Assembly (NCBI GenBank): GCA_020283715.1
Contig: JAIQCW010000145.1
Location: forward strand, 59,822 to 123,821
Origin: Cytauxzoon felis
Taxonomy: Eukaryota > Apicomplexa > Aconoidasida > Piroplasmida > Theileriidae
Length of the DNA: 64,000 nucleotides
Direction: 5' to 3'
A program made the position numbers and the translations under genes. The notes under the pieces were generated by a model that saw only the letters and a program-made list of their open reading frames with translations, was not told the origin of the DNA and made no database searches. Shown here piece after piece: positions 1-12,750 of the stretch. The first letter of the stretch is position 1; each line of letters opens with the position of its first letter.

Positions 1-20
1 TTAAACTTTTTATTTTCTAG

Positions 21-3000
21 GAGAAACGTCTTAAACATTTATGGCACTCTACTAGGTGTACTCAGAAATATAATTTCTTCTAACTTAATATCGAGACACA
101 AGGAATCATTTGATATTTATGACGGTAATATGAAACGTATTGATAAGGAATATCTATCTGGCGATTCTAAGGAACATTTTTCATCGTTATACAATAATTT
201 AGGCCAACCAATTGCCATTTGTACAAATATAGACCTATCAAACTATGAATTAAATTGGAAGATATTACAAGATGGAGAACATTGCATTTTACCATCCGGA
301 CACTATGGTATTATATCACCCTTTGTTGTGCGTATACAACTGAATAATTATGTCTATGAGATACCATCATCTTCTATTAACATTGCACATAATGACGAAA
401 TAATGTTTAAATTAGACACATCTCAAAGGTATATTAAAAGTAAAAGAGCTAGGTTTTCAAAGGTTAAAAATAACGAGTATAATAATATACAGTATTCATT
501 CGGTATCCCTTTAAGTAGAAATCATGGAATTAATATTGATAATGATACTATATCATCCAATTCAAAGATGGATTCTATTAAATTTAAAAATTTCAACATT
601 GAATTGAAAAATGACAGTAATTCATATAGATTTGTATATATTATCGTTAAAACTGTACAACATTTGTCTTTACAATCTAATAGTAATAGTGGCCAATCTT
701 CTATAAACATATATTTATCATCACCAATATCTATTACAAATAAAACTAGGGAGAATATTGTTGTATTTCCATGTACTAATCTATCCACATCTGCAGGTAA
801 TAGATTGCTAGAAACTTCTTCTATGGTTTGGTTAGATTTTCCTAATCCTCCAACATATAATATTCCTATATTACCAAAATCATTAAATTCCAAAGGTTTA
901 GTATCTCGAGAATATATCACTAACACTATATTCAAACAAATAATTAACATAAATGAGTCTCGCGCAATCCGGAAATTAATTCCAACTCATATATTGGAAT
1001 CAACAAATAATGCTTATGGATATTCTACTTCGAAATTGCAGCATTTGGTGATTAAGGGTAATATGTTTAATCCTAATAAATGTTCATTGCCTATATCATG
1101 GATATATGAAGAATCATGTTCAATGTATATATCTCTTGAAGACGATTTTCCTCTTTCATTAATTCATTCTAATATAAATACATCCAGATTATCAAGCATA
1201 CATTCTGTTGGTAAAACATCAAGTGTATTTAAATTTAATTCAATTGAAAGACAATGTATTGTCGCTGACATTTTAATGTCTAGACAGATGATTGATGTTA
1301 TATATGAATCATTAGATACACAAAAGTTGAGATTACCAATACCCGGATATTTACCATATGTTAATTTAGGGAACGCGGAATCATGTATTAACCATCAACA
1401 ATCAGATGGACAGATAACCAGAAACCATATTAATACTGCTTCTGAATTAAACATTTTTGACAATAAGTCATCTTTGCAAATGAATTTACCTGATCGTGAT
1501 ATTGGTTCGCGACACATGTCAGATTCATATTATACAAACATCGATGTTAGCGGGGTTGTTGGCAATTTATTACATGCTCTATCTAAACCTTTTTTTTCTA
1601 AAAGTATTAGTAAGGTAGATAAATCCCCATCCGATTTAAATACATTTATTAGCATTGATTCACTTAAAGAAGGTGTATTATCCTCATTCCCCCCTAGCGT
1701 AGTATTGTCATCAGCACTGGTAGAATTAACATCACATTTTAAATCAACACATCATAGATTAAACCCATTGAAATATACATTAAAACAATATGAAATTTTA
1801 CTGGAATCTTGTCAAATTATAGAAAACATGATGCCTTTGGATTTATATTTTATATCACCTAAAACATTCGACTACTTAAACCCGAAATCTGATAGCGTTT
1901 TTACCGACCAGCATCCGAACGATGAAGCACTTTTGATCAAAGGAGGTTGTAGCATTCAATTATCATCATATATGAATAGTGGTAGATTTGTTATTAGGGA
2001 TTTAATCAGTAATGAAATTGAATTTAAGTTGTATGAATATGACTCAAATAATACATTATCTGTATTATTTGAGATAATGCAACCCGGTTTATTAAACTCC
2101 ACAATGAAATATATATATAATGATCGTAATATTATTGAAGAAAATGAATTTAGATCATTACCACGCAGAATGCTTTTATCGTTAGATATTAGAAAGAAAA
2201 CCATTGATCCTATCAAAGATAAATCAGGATATATTAAAAGAATAATTGATTCGTCCCAAATAGTATGTACAATTTATGCTGATAAATGGGTTGTTAATTG
2301 GCTGGATTATCCCATATCAATCTGTAGATTTGATGGTCGTTTTCAACAAACAATTGGTGCACGATCTTGTACTATAGTCAGTATGGATTTATCATCTTCA
2401 CAATTGCAATTAGCAATATGGAAGCATAATTTGAAATCTATTCATAATTTTGATATATATAATAAAAGGAAAAAAGACGATTATTCGATTTCGGAAATTC
2501 TGAAGGTTCACATGTTATGTCTAGTAAATTTATTATACCTGATCTTACGTTCTCGACATGTTCTTTTAAAAAATCCATAGAGCATCCATATTTACATTAT
2601 CTTATTTCTAATTGTATGGCACCCATACCATTTTTCCGTACAGGTGTATTGGAGATATTACCTCAAATTACTATTACGAATGACATTAATGATGTTGTGT
2701 GGATTAGAGAATCATACAAATATGGTAAAAATGTCTCAAGAAGGATTGAAAATCCATGGCACAGACTTGATTCTGGTATTACGATTGAATTTCACTCACA
2801 AATGAAAGGTGAATTTTATATTGATGTTACCGGTGTTGATCCATCTCGTTTTCTATCACCAAACGTTTCGAAATATTATGATAACAATATATCATCACCT
2901 TTAAATTTTATGAACATTAATTCACCGTTGAGTTTAATCAAATCATCAACACCTCTAAATCAATGGTCTTGTAGTATGGCTCTTAAATCATCTTCATTGA

Positions 3001-6000
3001 TACAATTCCGTTATCCAGTCGATTTAATAAACACACACACTTCTCAATCAACGACATCATACGATTATCATATTAAATATGCCATATGTGAAATTGAAAC
3101 ACAATTGCATAGAGGGGCTAAGTTGATTCGTTTTACAACACCTAATAGTCCTGATTGGGTAATATTGAATTCAACTGGCTTGGATTTGTGGGTTGAACAA
3201 TATGGAGTTGATGGTTATGGAGAGATTATTAATTTCATACAACATTCATCTGATTTTTCCAGACATTATTCTAATAATGCATCATCATTTTCTTGGTACG
3301 ATCCTTTTAAAGATCAGAAGCTTACTTGCAAATTGCATTATCTTCAAATGCTATCATTGACCGACTTAACATCCAATAACGTTATGTTTAAAAGATATAA
3401 ACCAAATATGAAGACTTCATTAATCAATAGAAAGTCTTGTAAAGTAAATGATCGTCGTGAATTATGTCACGTTAAAATTAAAGGATCATTAATTATCGAC
3501 CTTAGCTCAGTTAGATCTGTTCACAACACTGCAGTATTTAGATTACAATATGGAAGATATAAAATGAACTTGAAGCTAACCGCTCAGTCGTCCATCATGT
3601 TTGGACAACGTACATTACATATAATGGCTACAAGATTATCTACAAAAATGGGTTTTAATTTCAAATATCTTAGAGGTGACAATTTATTTGATTTATACCA
3701 TAAAATAAGGAAACGTGTTATGATATATAAGCCGAGTGGAATTTTAAGAGTTTCAAACTCTGAAAAGAAGGAAAAGAGTCTGAAGTTATTTAGAAACAAA
3801 ACATCGAATAAGTCTATAAATGAAGTTAATATCAATAATTCTGATAGAAAGAAGAAATCATCTAATGACATTAAACATTCATCTATAACAATAAATTCAA
3901 ATGGCTTCAATTTTAACTATAGTATTAATACAAAAATATTAGGATTGGGGATTAGTATATGTTCTTTTATACCCGATGAATTATCATATATATCGTGTAC
4001 GCTTATAAAAATTAATCTAGACATTGAGAATGATGAAATAAAAAGGTATTTATCATTAGGATGGATACAATCAGATATTCATGATAGATCAACATGTTTT
4101 CCCACAATGATTAGGCCCATACATAATTATTCTGTATACTATAACCGTTCAAACTTTAAGCCTGGTGAAATTAATAATTTAGGACTTAACCAACCTGATG
4201 TGTTGTCTATTATATTCAATACTAGATCTAATAAATACATCGATCTTAAGGAAATAACGATGTTCAACCTAGATTTACAACCGATATCTATCAATATTGA
4301 CACAAGAATCATACTATCATTTTTGTATCTTATTGATGAATATCTTGATATTTTCGGATTCGGAAGTACCACATACGATTACTTTATTACACCAAAAATT
4401 GGAAATATCGCACATAACAACAATCAAGACTTCGGTATGTTATATAATTATTTCTATTATATATATTTATGTAATACCACTTTACATTCTTATAATCCAT
4501 TATAGAATTAGCTGAATATCCATTACACGAATATGCAAGGAGTCGTTATACATGTAGTTTATATTCCACGACAAAATATAATATTTCGAAATTACATATC
4601 GGTAAAGTTGTTATGGTTATTAATATACGTAGATCGGGTGCATTATCTATAATGGATTCGCCACCTGTTAACCCCATGATTAGATATTTGGTGTATATTG
4701 TTCGTAGAACTCCATATATTAGCGATGCTCATATTTCACTGGCTCGTGAATCATTTTTACGTACATGCTGTACTCCATATGTATTAATATCTCATTTTAT
4801 TAATCGTTATATTACTCAAGGTGTTCAACAGATATACAAAGTACTCTGGGCTGTTGATCTTATCGGAAATCCTAAGATTGTATTCAACCATTGTATATCT
4901 GGTGTATTGCAGACATTTTCGGTATGTTATAATTTTTAATTATTTAAAATAATTTTATATTTCATTTTCATTAATTAAAATAGGACATTCGTGATGCACT
5001 CCGTTTTATTCATTTGCCACCTATGACATTTTTTTTGATATTAAAAGGTATTGCATCGCTTATTGTTTCTGTATTTTCCGGAATTATTGATGCATTATAT
5101 AGAGCTACCGGAAGTTGGTATCTATTATTTAATACTCTATCATGTAATACCGATCGTTATTCTGTATTAATTATGCATGATGTATTTAGAAAATCCATGC
5201 CTGAACCGTGTAATATAATTGAAGGTTTTATCTGTGCAGGATCATCAATTGGTAAAAATTTATACATTAGTCTCGGGAATTTTGCATTGAAACCCATATA
5301 TTCAATAAATAAATTTATACGTTGTATAAATTCTGAACATTCTACTACAAGGGATGTTGCATTATCTGGTATAAATATATTTGGATCAATGTTTTCATCA
5401 TTATCTAGCTTTGTTTTCGGTGTGGCATCTAGTTTATTATCTGGTACATCACTGGTATTACAAGGACTATTAAATCAAATACACAGTGTACCTATGGTTA
5501 CTGCTGTTAGACCTAGACGGTCTATGCAATTATTAAAAACGCCAGGTTCTACTCGTTACAATTTTATAGAATCATGGTCTATGGACATATCTAATAAAAT
5601 TGAGGAATTAGATGATGTATTGTTAGTATTACCTTTGGATTTCAAAAATCGTTTATTTGATCCAACATATTTAGTAATGTCACATTGGTCCGTATTAACA
5701 AAAGATATTGATCATATAAACCCTTTAATATTGGTACAATCTTTTAGTAAATTTAATAAATTGTTTTGGATAGATCGTGTCAAAATTGGATATATTGAAA
5801 ATAATAGAATTCGATGGAGATTTGATAATAATGATGTATTGAGTATAGAATTATATATAATAAGTCCTGAATATAGCTTATATGACGTTGGTAATGATGA
5901 ACCGTCATATGTTAGAAATGATGGTACTGTTGTATTGAATGTTCATAATAAGATTGCAAAAAAATATTTTTATGGTAAAGATTTATATTATTTACGAATT

Positions 6001-6516
6001 GTGCATGCTGGTACATCTATATCAACATCAATTAAATATGAAAATAAAATACCAAGAGATATTCAGAATAAATTATTTAGTAATATAGAAGTACCATCCA
6101 AAAAATCCAAAAATTTTGTAGATATAGGTCAAATTAACAATATTTATGCATCACAAATGTTGGTTACTCCAACTGATAAACGTGACGTAGTATACAATGA
6201 ACATAATCCTACCGATATTATAATTAACAATAACATCATTGTTGTCGAAGATAAAACTACAAATGCAGACGACTTATTGACATGTTCATTAATTGATGGA
6301 TCAGATATTGCTGTATCAATAGACGAAAATAAAAATTATAATAATACATTTGATGAATTAATGAAATCTGGTTCAATTGGCCAGCAAATTGTAAATAAAA
6401 TAATTAAAAATCAAAATGTGGAACACGATGCGGAAATTATTACAATGCCGAATCTAGAAACGGCCAAGTTATATTTCACATTATTGGTATCTGTCCTTAA
6501 TGGTGCTGAAATTTGA
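21..6516 (+). CDS. VPS13: VPS13-like lipid-transfer protein, C-terminal part (5' end outside window)
   Basis: The window opens in an intron ending in ttttctag at 20, and coding runs from 21. Exons are 21 to about 2470, about 2470-4434, 4506-4921 and 4984-6516; introns 4435-4505 and 4922-4983 fit in phase. VPS13 proteins are very long rods that move lipids between membranes at contact sites. The middle contains an SHR-BD/VAB-like stretch around WVVNWLDYPISI (near 2290). The C-terminal domain is recognisable from VDLIGNP (near 4853) and the following amphipathic region, as in the VPS13_C domain. Between the first two blocks the frame moves from 1 to 3 near 2466-2480, beside a run of six A, and no phase-compatible intron is visible. 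One missing A would restore it, so this may be an assembly indel. The family call is firm; the paralogue is not. Confidence 0.75.
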
Positions 6517-7162
6517 TTGAAATGGATAGTAACACATATATCGCTTATACATTGGAACGTTCATTATTAACATTCATCCCTGTTTATTATTGTCGTATTA
6601 GATGAAATTATATTCTAAAGAATACATATACTACAGATAACATGTTTTCGAATCGTATTTCCGACGAAGAATATGGATATATTATTTAACATATGCCTTA
6701 AAAGTGGAGAATTCGTAATGGATATGCAAATTATAATCAAAAAATAATTGATATGATATGGAATTTGTAAAAAATAAGTTAATCACATTATCGCAAAATT
6801 AATGTTATAAAATGTTAATTGTATCAGGTAAACAAACAATAATGACAATAAAATATGATGTTTTAAAACATTTGTATATTATGTTATATTTAAATTTTTA
6901 ATTTAATTAATTGTTAAATTTAATTTATACATTTTATATATCTGTACTCCATGGGGTAATAGTTTAAGTACATGAATATGAAACACGTCCTTTGTATAAT
7001 ATATTCTACTTTATTTAATATGTAGTTCAACATATTATCCATTGAATATACTCTTCATCAATTATTATATTAGTATATGAATTTATCGTAAATTTCTTTA
7101 ATTTAAATTAGTTATATACTTTCAATTAAATTGATTATCATGTCAATATATTATTAGTCATT
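6517..7162. other. Intergenic region between VPS13 and Kelch13
   Basis: About 650 bases of A+T-rich DNA, presumably the VPS13 3' UTR and the Kelch13 promoter. I see no convincing ORF, RNA gene or repeat. Confidence 0.5.
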
Positions 7163-9163
7163 ATGGATAAGCATAGTATTGATGATGTTAATTCTTCTAC
7201 TGATTTATCATCTCTCAAAATTTCAAAAATATCATCAGATGCTAATGAGTTATCCGATGATTTTGAGGTTATGGCTGATGATCTTAGATCAACCTTTTCT
7301 AACTGGATAAACAAGATTTATAATAATATTAAATCACAACACGAGACATTGTTACGTGATGCCAAAGAATTAGAGAAGGAAAGGAATACTTTTGTACAAA
7401 AGGTTAAACAAGAGCGCGCAATTGAAGCAGAAAAATTGGCTGTGAGTTATTTTTATATTATCAATATATAATCGTAGGAAGATCGTCGCCGTCAAAATGC
7501 AGAAATAGCATCGCAATTAAAACAGGTTCATATTGAACGTGATGAATCTAGAAGAAGAATTGCTGATGATTGGGCAAAATTAGAACATGAAAAGGATGTA
7601 TTTAGAAAATTTATGCAACTTGAATCAGAGAAATTTAAACAAAAGGTTGATTTATTTGAACAAGAAAAACGTAAAGTCGTTGATGGGAAAATAGCATCTG
7701 AAACAATGGTAGATGTCAATGTTGGAGGTGTCGTTTTCGAAACGTCAAGGCATACATTAACTAAACAAGAAAATTCTTATTTAAGTGGTATTGTTAGTGG
7801 CAGATATGATGTTGGTAGAGATAGACAAGGTAGAATATTCCTTGACCGCGATTACGAATTATTTAGAATTATTCTAAACTTTTTAAGAAATCCTACATCT
7901 ATACCCGTTCCAAGGTGAGTAAATTTAAATATAAAAATTCTGTTTTCTAATTTCTACCAATGTATACATTATTTCATCAATTCTTTATTATTTTTCATTT
8001 TCTTCAAAATTTATTATTTTATTTTACATTAAAATTTATACTAAATACAAATTATTTATATAGGGATTTAAATGAGAGTGTTATGATATTAAATGAAGCA
8101 ATGTATTACAAGGTTAAATTTAGTCCATATCCATTGGTGATGTGTTTTGGTGGTCATAATGGTAAAGAACATTTGAAATCTATGGAATTATTGGATTATG
8201 ATAATAAATGCTGGAGAAGTTGTTCCCCAATGAATACAGAGCGAATATATTTTGGAACTGGGGTCTTAAATAATTTCTTATACGTATTTGGAGGTCAAAA
8301 TTTAGATTATAAGGCACTTTGTGATACCGAGATGTATGATAGGTTAAGAGATACATGGCATACATCTTCTTCACTAAAACATCCAAGAAGGAACAACGGT
8401 AGTGTTACTTATAATAATAGAATATATTGTGTTGGTGGTTTTGATGGTATGGGAATTTTAGATAGTGTTGAAGCATATGATAGTAGAATGAAGAATTGGA
8501 TTGCTATATCTCCACTAAAAACACCTAGATCATCGCCAATGGTAACATATCAAAATGAATATATATATGCTATTGGTGGTACAAGTGGTGAAAGGTTGAA
8601 AACAGTAGAGAGATATGATCCAAGGATGGACAAATGGGAATTATTATCAAACACATTAATGGAAGTACGTAGTGCAGGATCGACTTGTACCTTTCACAAT
8701 GAAATATTTGTCGTTGGTGGTATTGATAATTTACAAAATATACATTCTTCTCTTGAAACATGGGATTCGAAAACTCAAAATAGTTCATTTCTTAAAGATC
8801 TACCGATTTCTATTATGGATGCATCAATGGTCTCAACGAATGAATCCATATTAGTTACAGGTGGACAAAATACCAATGTTCTTAATTCAACATATCATTA
8901 TCACCCAGAGACTGATACATGGGTAGAAGGTATGTTTTACATTTTTATTGTATTAATAAATAATAATTTACAACTACAATATTATTTACTCCATCAAATA
9001 TTATTTCTAATTAAAATATTTACAATATATGGAATATAAATAAAAACGTAGATCAAATTTGTCTTAATTTATATTTTCAAATAATTATTATTAATATGTT
9101 ATTATAGGTCCATCATTAATAACACCAAGATATGGTCATTGTAGTGTATTTTTAGAAATTTAA
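7163..9163 (+). CDS. K13: Kelch13 (BTB-Kelch propeller protein)
   Basis: Exons 7163-7441, 7478-7914, 8064-8929 and 9108-9163 join in phase to give 545 aa. Domains in order: an N-terminal coiled coil (about residues 60-165), a BTB fold starting at VDVNVGGVVFE, and a six-blade kelch propeller with repeated GG pairs (FGGHNG, FGGQN, VGGFDG, IGGTSG, VGGID, TGGQN). The last exon gives GPSLITPRYGHC, the usual end of apicomplexan K13. In Plasmodium K13 acts at the cytostome in haemoglobin uptake and is known for artemisinin-resistance alleles; a role in endocytosis here is inferred. It is shorter than the Plasmodium protein (about 726 aa), mainly because the N-terminal extension is reduced. At the position matching Plasmodium Cys580 my alignment gives Val (in SSPMVTYQ). 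Confidence 0.92.
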
Positions 9164-9190
9164 ATTTTATTAATTTATTCACTTATATAA

Positions 9191-10714
9191 ATGCATGATT
9201 ATTTGTCTATATTGAGTGCAGCATTGAATGCAAAATCAAATGTATTTTATAGCCCATTGCCAATTGTACAATTGAATAATTTCCATGATGTAGATTCTTA
9301 CGGATATATAATTGACTATAATACATTAAAAGACGATGAATTATATTATAAATATGGATTGGAATTGATTAATAAATGTCAAATATCAATTGTAATACTG
9401 TCTGGAGGACAGTCTAGTAGATTCGATGGACATATTAAGGCGACATTACCTTTTACTATTATTAAAAAAAAGAGTTTGATCCAGATTATATTCGAAAAAT
9501 TAATTTATTTATTTAATAAAGCTGGTGTATATAATAATCTTAATCATCCTTATGTCTACATATTGTCGTCTATATATAATTACGATCATATAAAAGAATA
9601 TCTATATAATAATAATAATTTTACTTTAAATTCAAATCGCATCATATTAATAAAACAGGATAATGTACCTTCTTTTACATTGGATACTCATGAGTACATT
9701 AAAAACCCATCTAATTTAACATTAGATAACACTTTATCAAATAATATAGTATTGTCACCAAATGGTAATGGTAATCTATTTGAATCGTTGTATAAATGCA
9801 GTATTTTTAGGGATCGTTTGGAATATATGAAATTTCTCCATGTTTTTTCAATAGATAATCCTATGGTTAAACCAATAGATCCAACTTATATAGGATTTGC
9901 TTCAACATTACAAGACATAAATGTATTTAATAAGTGTATAAATAGATATGGAAATGAGAATTTAGGTGTATTTTGTCAATCAAACTTTCCATGCGTGATT
10001 GAATATACTGAAATAGAAAGTGTAAGTTTTATAAACTATGATACACCATTATTCGGTAATATGTGTGATCATCTATTTAGTGGAAAGTTTATTAAAAGAG
10101 TTTTTGATGATAAATTATTCAATTTTATGCCATATCATGCTGTAAAGAGGAAAATACCTTATTGGGATTATAATCTCAACAAATTGGTATTTCCTGATGA
10201 TATCAATGGATACAAGTTGGAATTATTTATATTCGATATACTTAAGTTTGCAAATAAAACTATGGTATGTTGATTTATTTATATAATGAAATTTTTTACA
10301 ATTATAAACGTACATTATGAATGATAAACATTTATTAACAATTATATTAATTTAGTTGTATGTAATCAATAGTAAATTCTACATGTATTTTATGTTTATT
10401 TAATGAATAATTATATTTAAATTTATACAAGAATATTATTATTTCTTTAGTGTCTATTGGTAAATCGTGAAGAAGAATTTTCACCAATAAAGTTATATAG
10501 TCATTGTGATTTGTTAAATATAAATGCAGTACAATATCGTATGAGTTCAATATGTAAAAATTGGTTGAATAAGAATGGGTGTAATGTCGATGGTATATGT
10601 GAAATATCACCAATATTTACAATATCTGGAGAAGAATTAATAAAGTTTAAAGGAATGAACTTTAAATCTGTATACATTAATGATGAAGGTATCCCAGAGG
10701 AGATTGATGATTAA
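9191..10714 (+). CDS. UAP1: UDP-N-acetylglucosamine pyrophosphorylase
   Basis: Two exons, 9191-10264 and 10451-10714, join in phase to about 446 aa. The enzyme makes UDP-GlcNAc from UTP and GlcNAc-1-phosphate, the sugar donor for GPI anchors and glycosylation. The nucleotide-binding signature is ILSGGQSSRFDGHIK near residue 71, a variant of the LxxGxGTRLG(x)xxPK loop. Exon 2 carries REEEFSPIK and CEISPIFTISGEEL, typical of the eukaryotic UAP/UGP family C-terminus. It follows K13 by only 27 bases on the same strand, so the two genes are packed head to tail. The eukaryotic-type C-terminal signature makes UAP more likely than UTP-glucose-1-phosphate uridylyltransferase. Confidence 0.82.
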
Positions 10715-10954
10715 ATCTACCATTACATTAAATTGATATCATATACTAATTTAATTATAATTATATATGGTCATAATTCTTAATTAATTAATATGAATAA
10801 TTTTTGCGATTTTGTTATACATTTATAAAGATGCTACCAATAATAATGTTAATATATTTACAATAGATATTATTATACAAATATTAAAAAGAAATGGTAT
10901 TGTAGAATAGCTATAACAGGTTATTGTTATTTATTATATGAATAATTGATCAAC

Positions 10955-12343
10955 TTAATTATACATTGTACCATCAGGTAAAAAGATGGGATGTCTAAGC
11001 GATTTATATTGAAAGAATATATTATCATAACATTCTTCTCTTTGTTTATGATCAACGTGTTCAAATATATCTCCAATCTTAAGATTATTATTTTTTATAA
11101 AGCCCTTATGTGCTTGAATCACAAACCTCGGCTCTCTTGAATCCTGTCCATCTAGGGTAATATTATCATTCTGTTTATCATATGGTAAACTATTTTCTTC
11201 AAGATGTACGATTGTTCCATTAGAATGACAATAAATTGTATCACACCTAAATGACTCATAATCAATCTTACTTTCAGGATGTTTCATATTATATTTATCA
11301 ATAACCACTTTAGCCTCTGATGGCATTGAAGGGGATCCATATATTGGATGATACCAGTATTTATATCTATATTCACCCAAATATCTTGGATTACGCATAA
11401 TATCACCTTCGTTACATACATCATCCATGTATGGTAAATCGATACCTTCTTTCAATTCACCATCCAATTCAGGTATTGTATCACGTAAAATATCCATATA
11501 TCTAGATAAAGTTTCATTTTCTTCAACATGTATGTTTTTATTTAGGTCAGTGTCATTGTTAGGCTTATTTGTGGTCTGATATTCGGGTATATATTCTACA
11601 TGAGAATTACCAGCGTTATTAAAAGAATGATTGTTATTCGATGATTGTAGATTGTCATGATGTTTAGTAGATGTATTATTAGATAAATCATTAATGTATG
11701 ATAAGGCATCCTCTTTAGATTTGTAGTAGTCATGTAAATTATCAATCGATGTTATACCTGGATCATATGGTTTGTATTGATCAAGTGATATTGGTTTATT
11801 TTTTGGTTCTGGTTTCTTACTCATGCCAAATCCGTATCCTTTACCTACACTGCCACCAGGGGGTATAGGTTGACTTGTCATTGGAGTTGGAAGATCAGAA
11901 TTGTCACCAGTAATCATATATCTTCCACTCATTCTAGTATATGTTCCCAAACTTCTAGCGTCCATTATTTGTAATATTTCATCCATAGGATATGGTTCAT
12001 TAAATCGTTCATATTTATTATCTCTATCCGCTTTAAATTTATAACCAATTGAATGTAATAACGGCGACGGATTAAACGGTATGTTACATCTCATTGAAAT
12101 TACAGTTTTAAAGGGTAATATACCATTCAAATTTACCATTGGACTTACTGGTAACTTCATCAAAGGTATATAACATTTATCATTACGGAAATTTATCAAA
12201 CGTATGTCTACAATGCGATTATTATTATCGAGTCTACGCTTCCTTACTCTACGAAATAACTCCATATCCTTATTAAATCTATTTGTTTGACTCCTTTTAC
12301 TGAGATATAAGGAAATATATCGTTGATAAAATTGTAAATGCAT
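10955..12343 (-). CDS. Conserved-looking hypothetical protein, 462 aa
   Basis: A single uninterrupted ORF on the minus strand, facing UAP1. The N-terminus is basic (RRVRKRRL near residue 32), with no signal peptide and no clear membrane segment. The centre (about residues 150-290) is Asn/Asp/Ser-rich low complexity, including a Pro/Gly stretch (QPIPPGGSVGKGYGFG). The C-terminal 150 residues look folded, with aromatic-rich motifs such as YRYKYWYHPIYGSPSMP and HPIFLPDGTMYN at the very end. I do not recognise a family. A basic start with conserved ends would suit an organellar ribosomal or other RNP protein, but that is only a guess. Confidence 0.6.
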   Translation of the reverse strand: MHLQFYQRYISLYLSKRSQTNRFNKDMELFRRVRKRRLDNNNRIVDIRLINFRNDKCYIPLMKLPVSPMVNLNGILPFKTVISMRCNIPFNPSPLLHSIGYKFKADRDNKYERFNEPYPMDEILQIMDARSLGTYTRMSGRYMITGDNSDLPTPMTSQPIPPGGSVGKGYGFGMSKKPEPKNKPISLDQYKPYDPGITSIDNLHDYYKSKEDALSYINDLSNNTSTKHHDNLQSSNNNHSFNNAGNSHVEYIPEYQTTNKPNNDTDLNKNIHVEENETLSRYMDILRDTIPELDGELKEGIDLPYMDDVCNEGDIMRNPRYLGEYRYKYWYHPIYGSPSMPSEAKVVIDKYNMKHPESKIDYESFRCDTIYCHSNGTIVHLEENSLPYDKQNDNITLDGQDSREPRFVIQAHKGFIKNNNLKIGDIFEHVDHKQREECYDNIFFQYKSLRHPIFLPDGTMYN

Positions 12344-12750
12344 ATTTAAAAATAATGGTTTATGATATGTTAATGTAGAAGACTGTGAAAAAATGCTAAC
12401 AATGGAATATAAACTAATTAAATCTGAAATATAATTAGATTAAGATATAAGACATACAGTTAATGCGATATGTGTTTAAGAAATAAATTGTGAAAAATAT
12501 TATTATATTTATAATATACATCGATATACATATTAAAATATTTACAAAATTATATATTACTATAATTAATATGAATTATATTATATTAAATAAATTTTTT
12601 ATTATATGGTATTATACATGTATATGACATTATTTTTTTACATGTGGTGATGATGTATTTATAAATACTTATTAATTATTCATGTATATTATTATATCAC
12701 TAATACTAAAATGTTATATATAATTAATTGTATTTTATCTGGTATTTATT
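12344..12750. other. Divergent intergenic region
   Basis: About 400 A+T-rich bases between two genes that point away from each other, so it should hold both promoters. I see no recognised binding motif, RNA gene or repeat. Confidence 0.45.

Noticed and set aside
2506..2524. A 19-nt GT-AG intron in VPS13
   Set aside because: Its length moves the reading frame the wrong way; it cannot join the two coding blocks.
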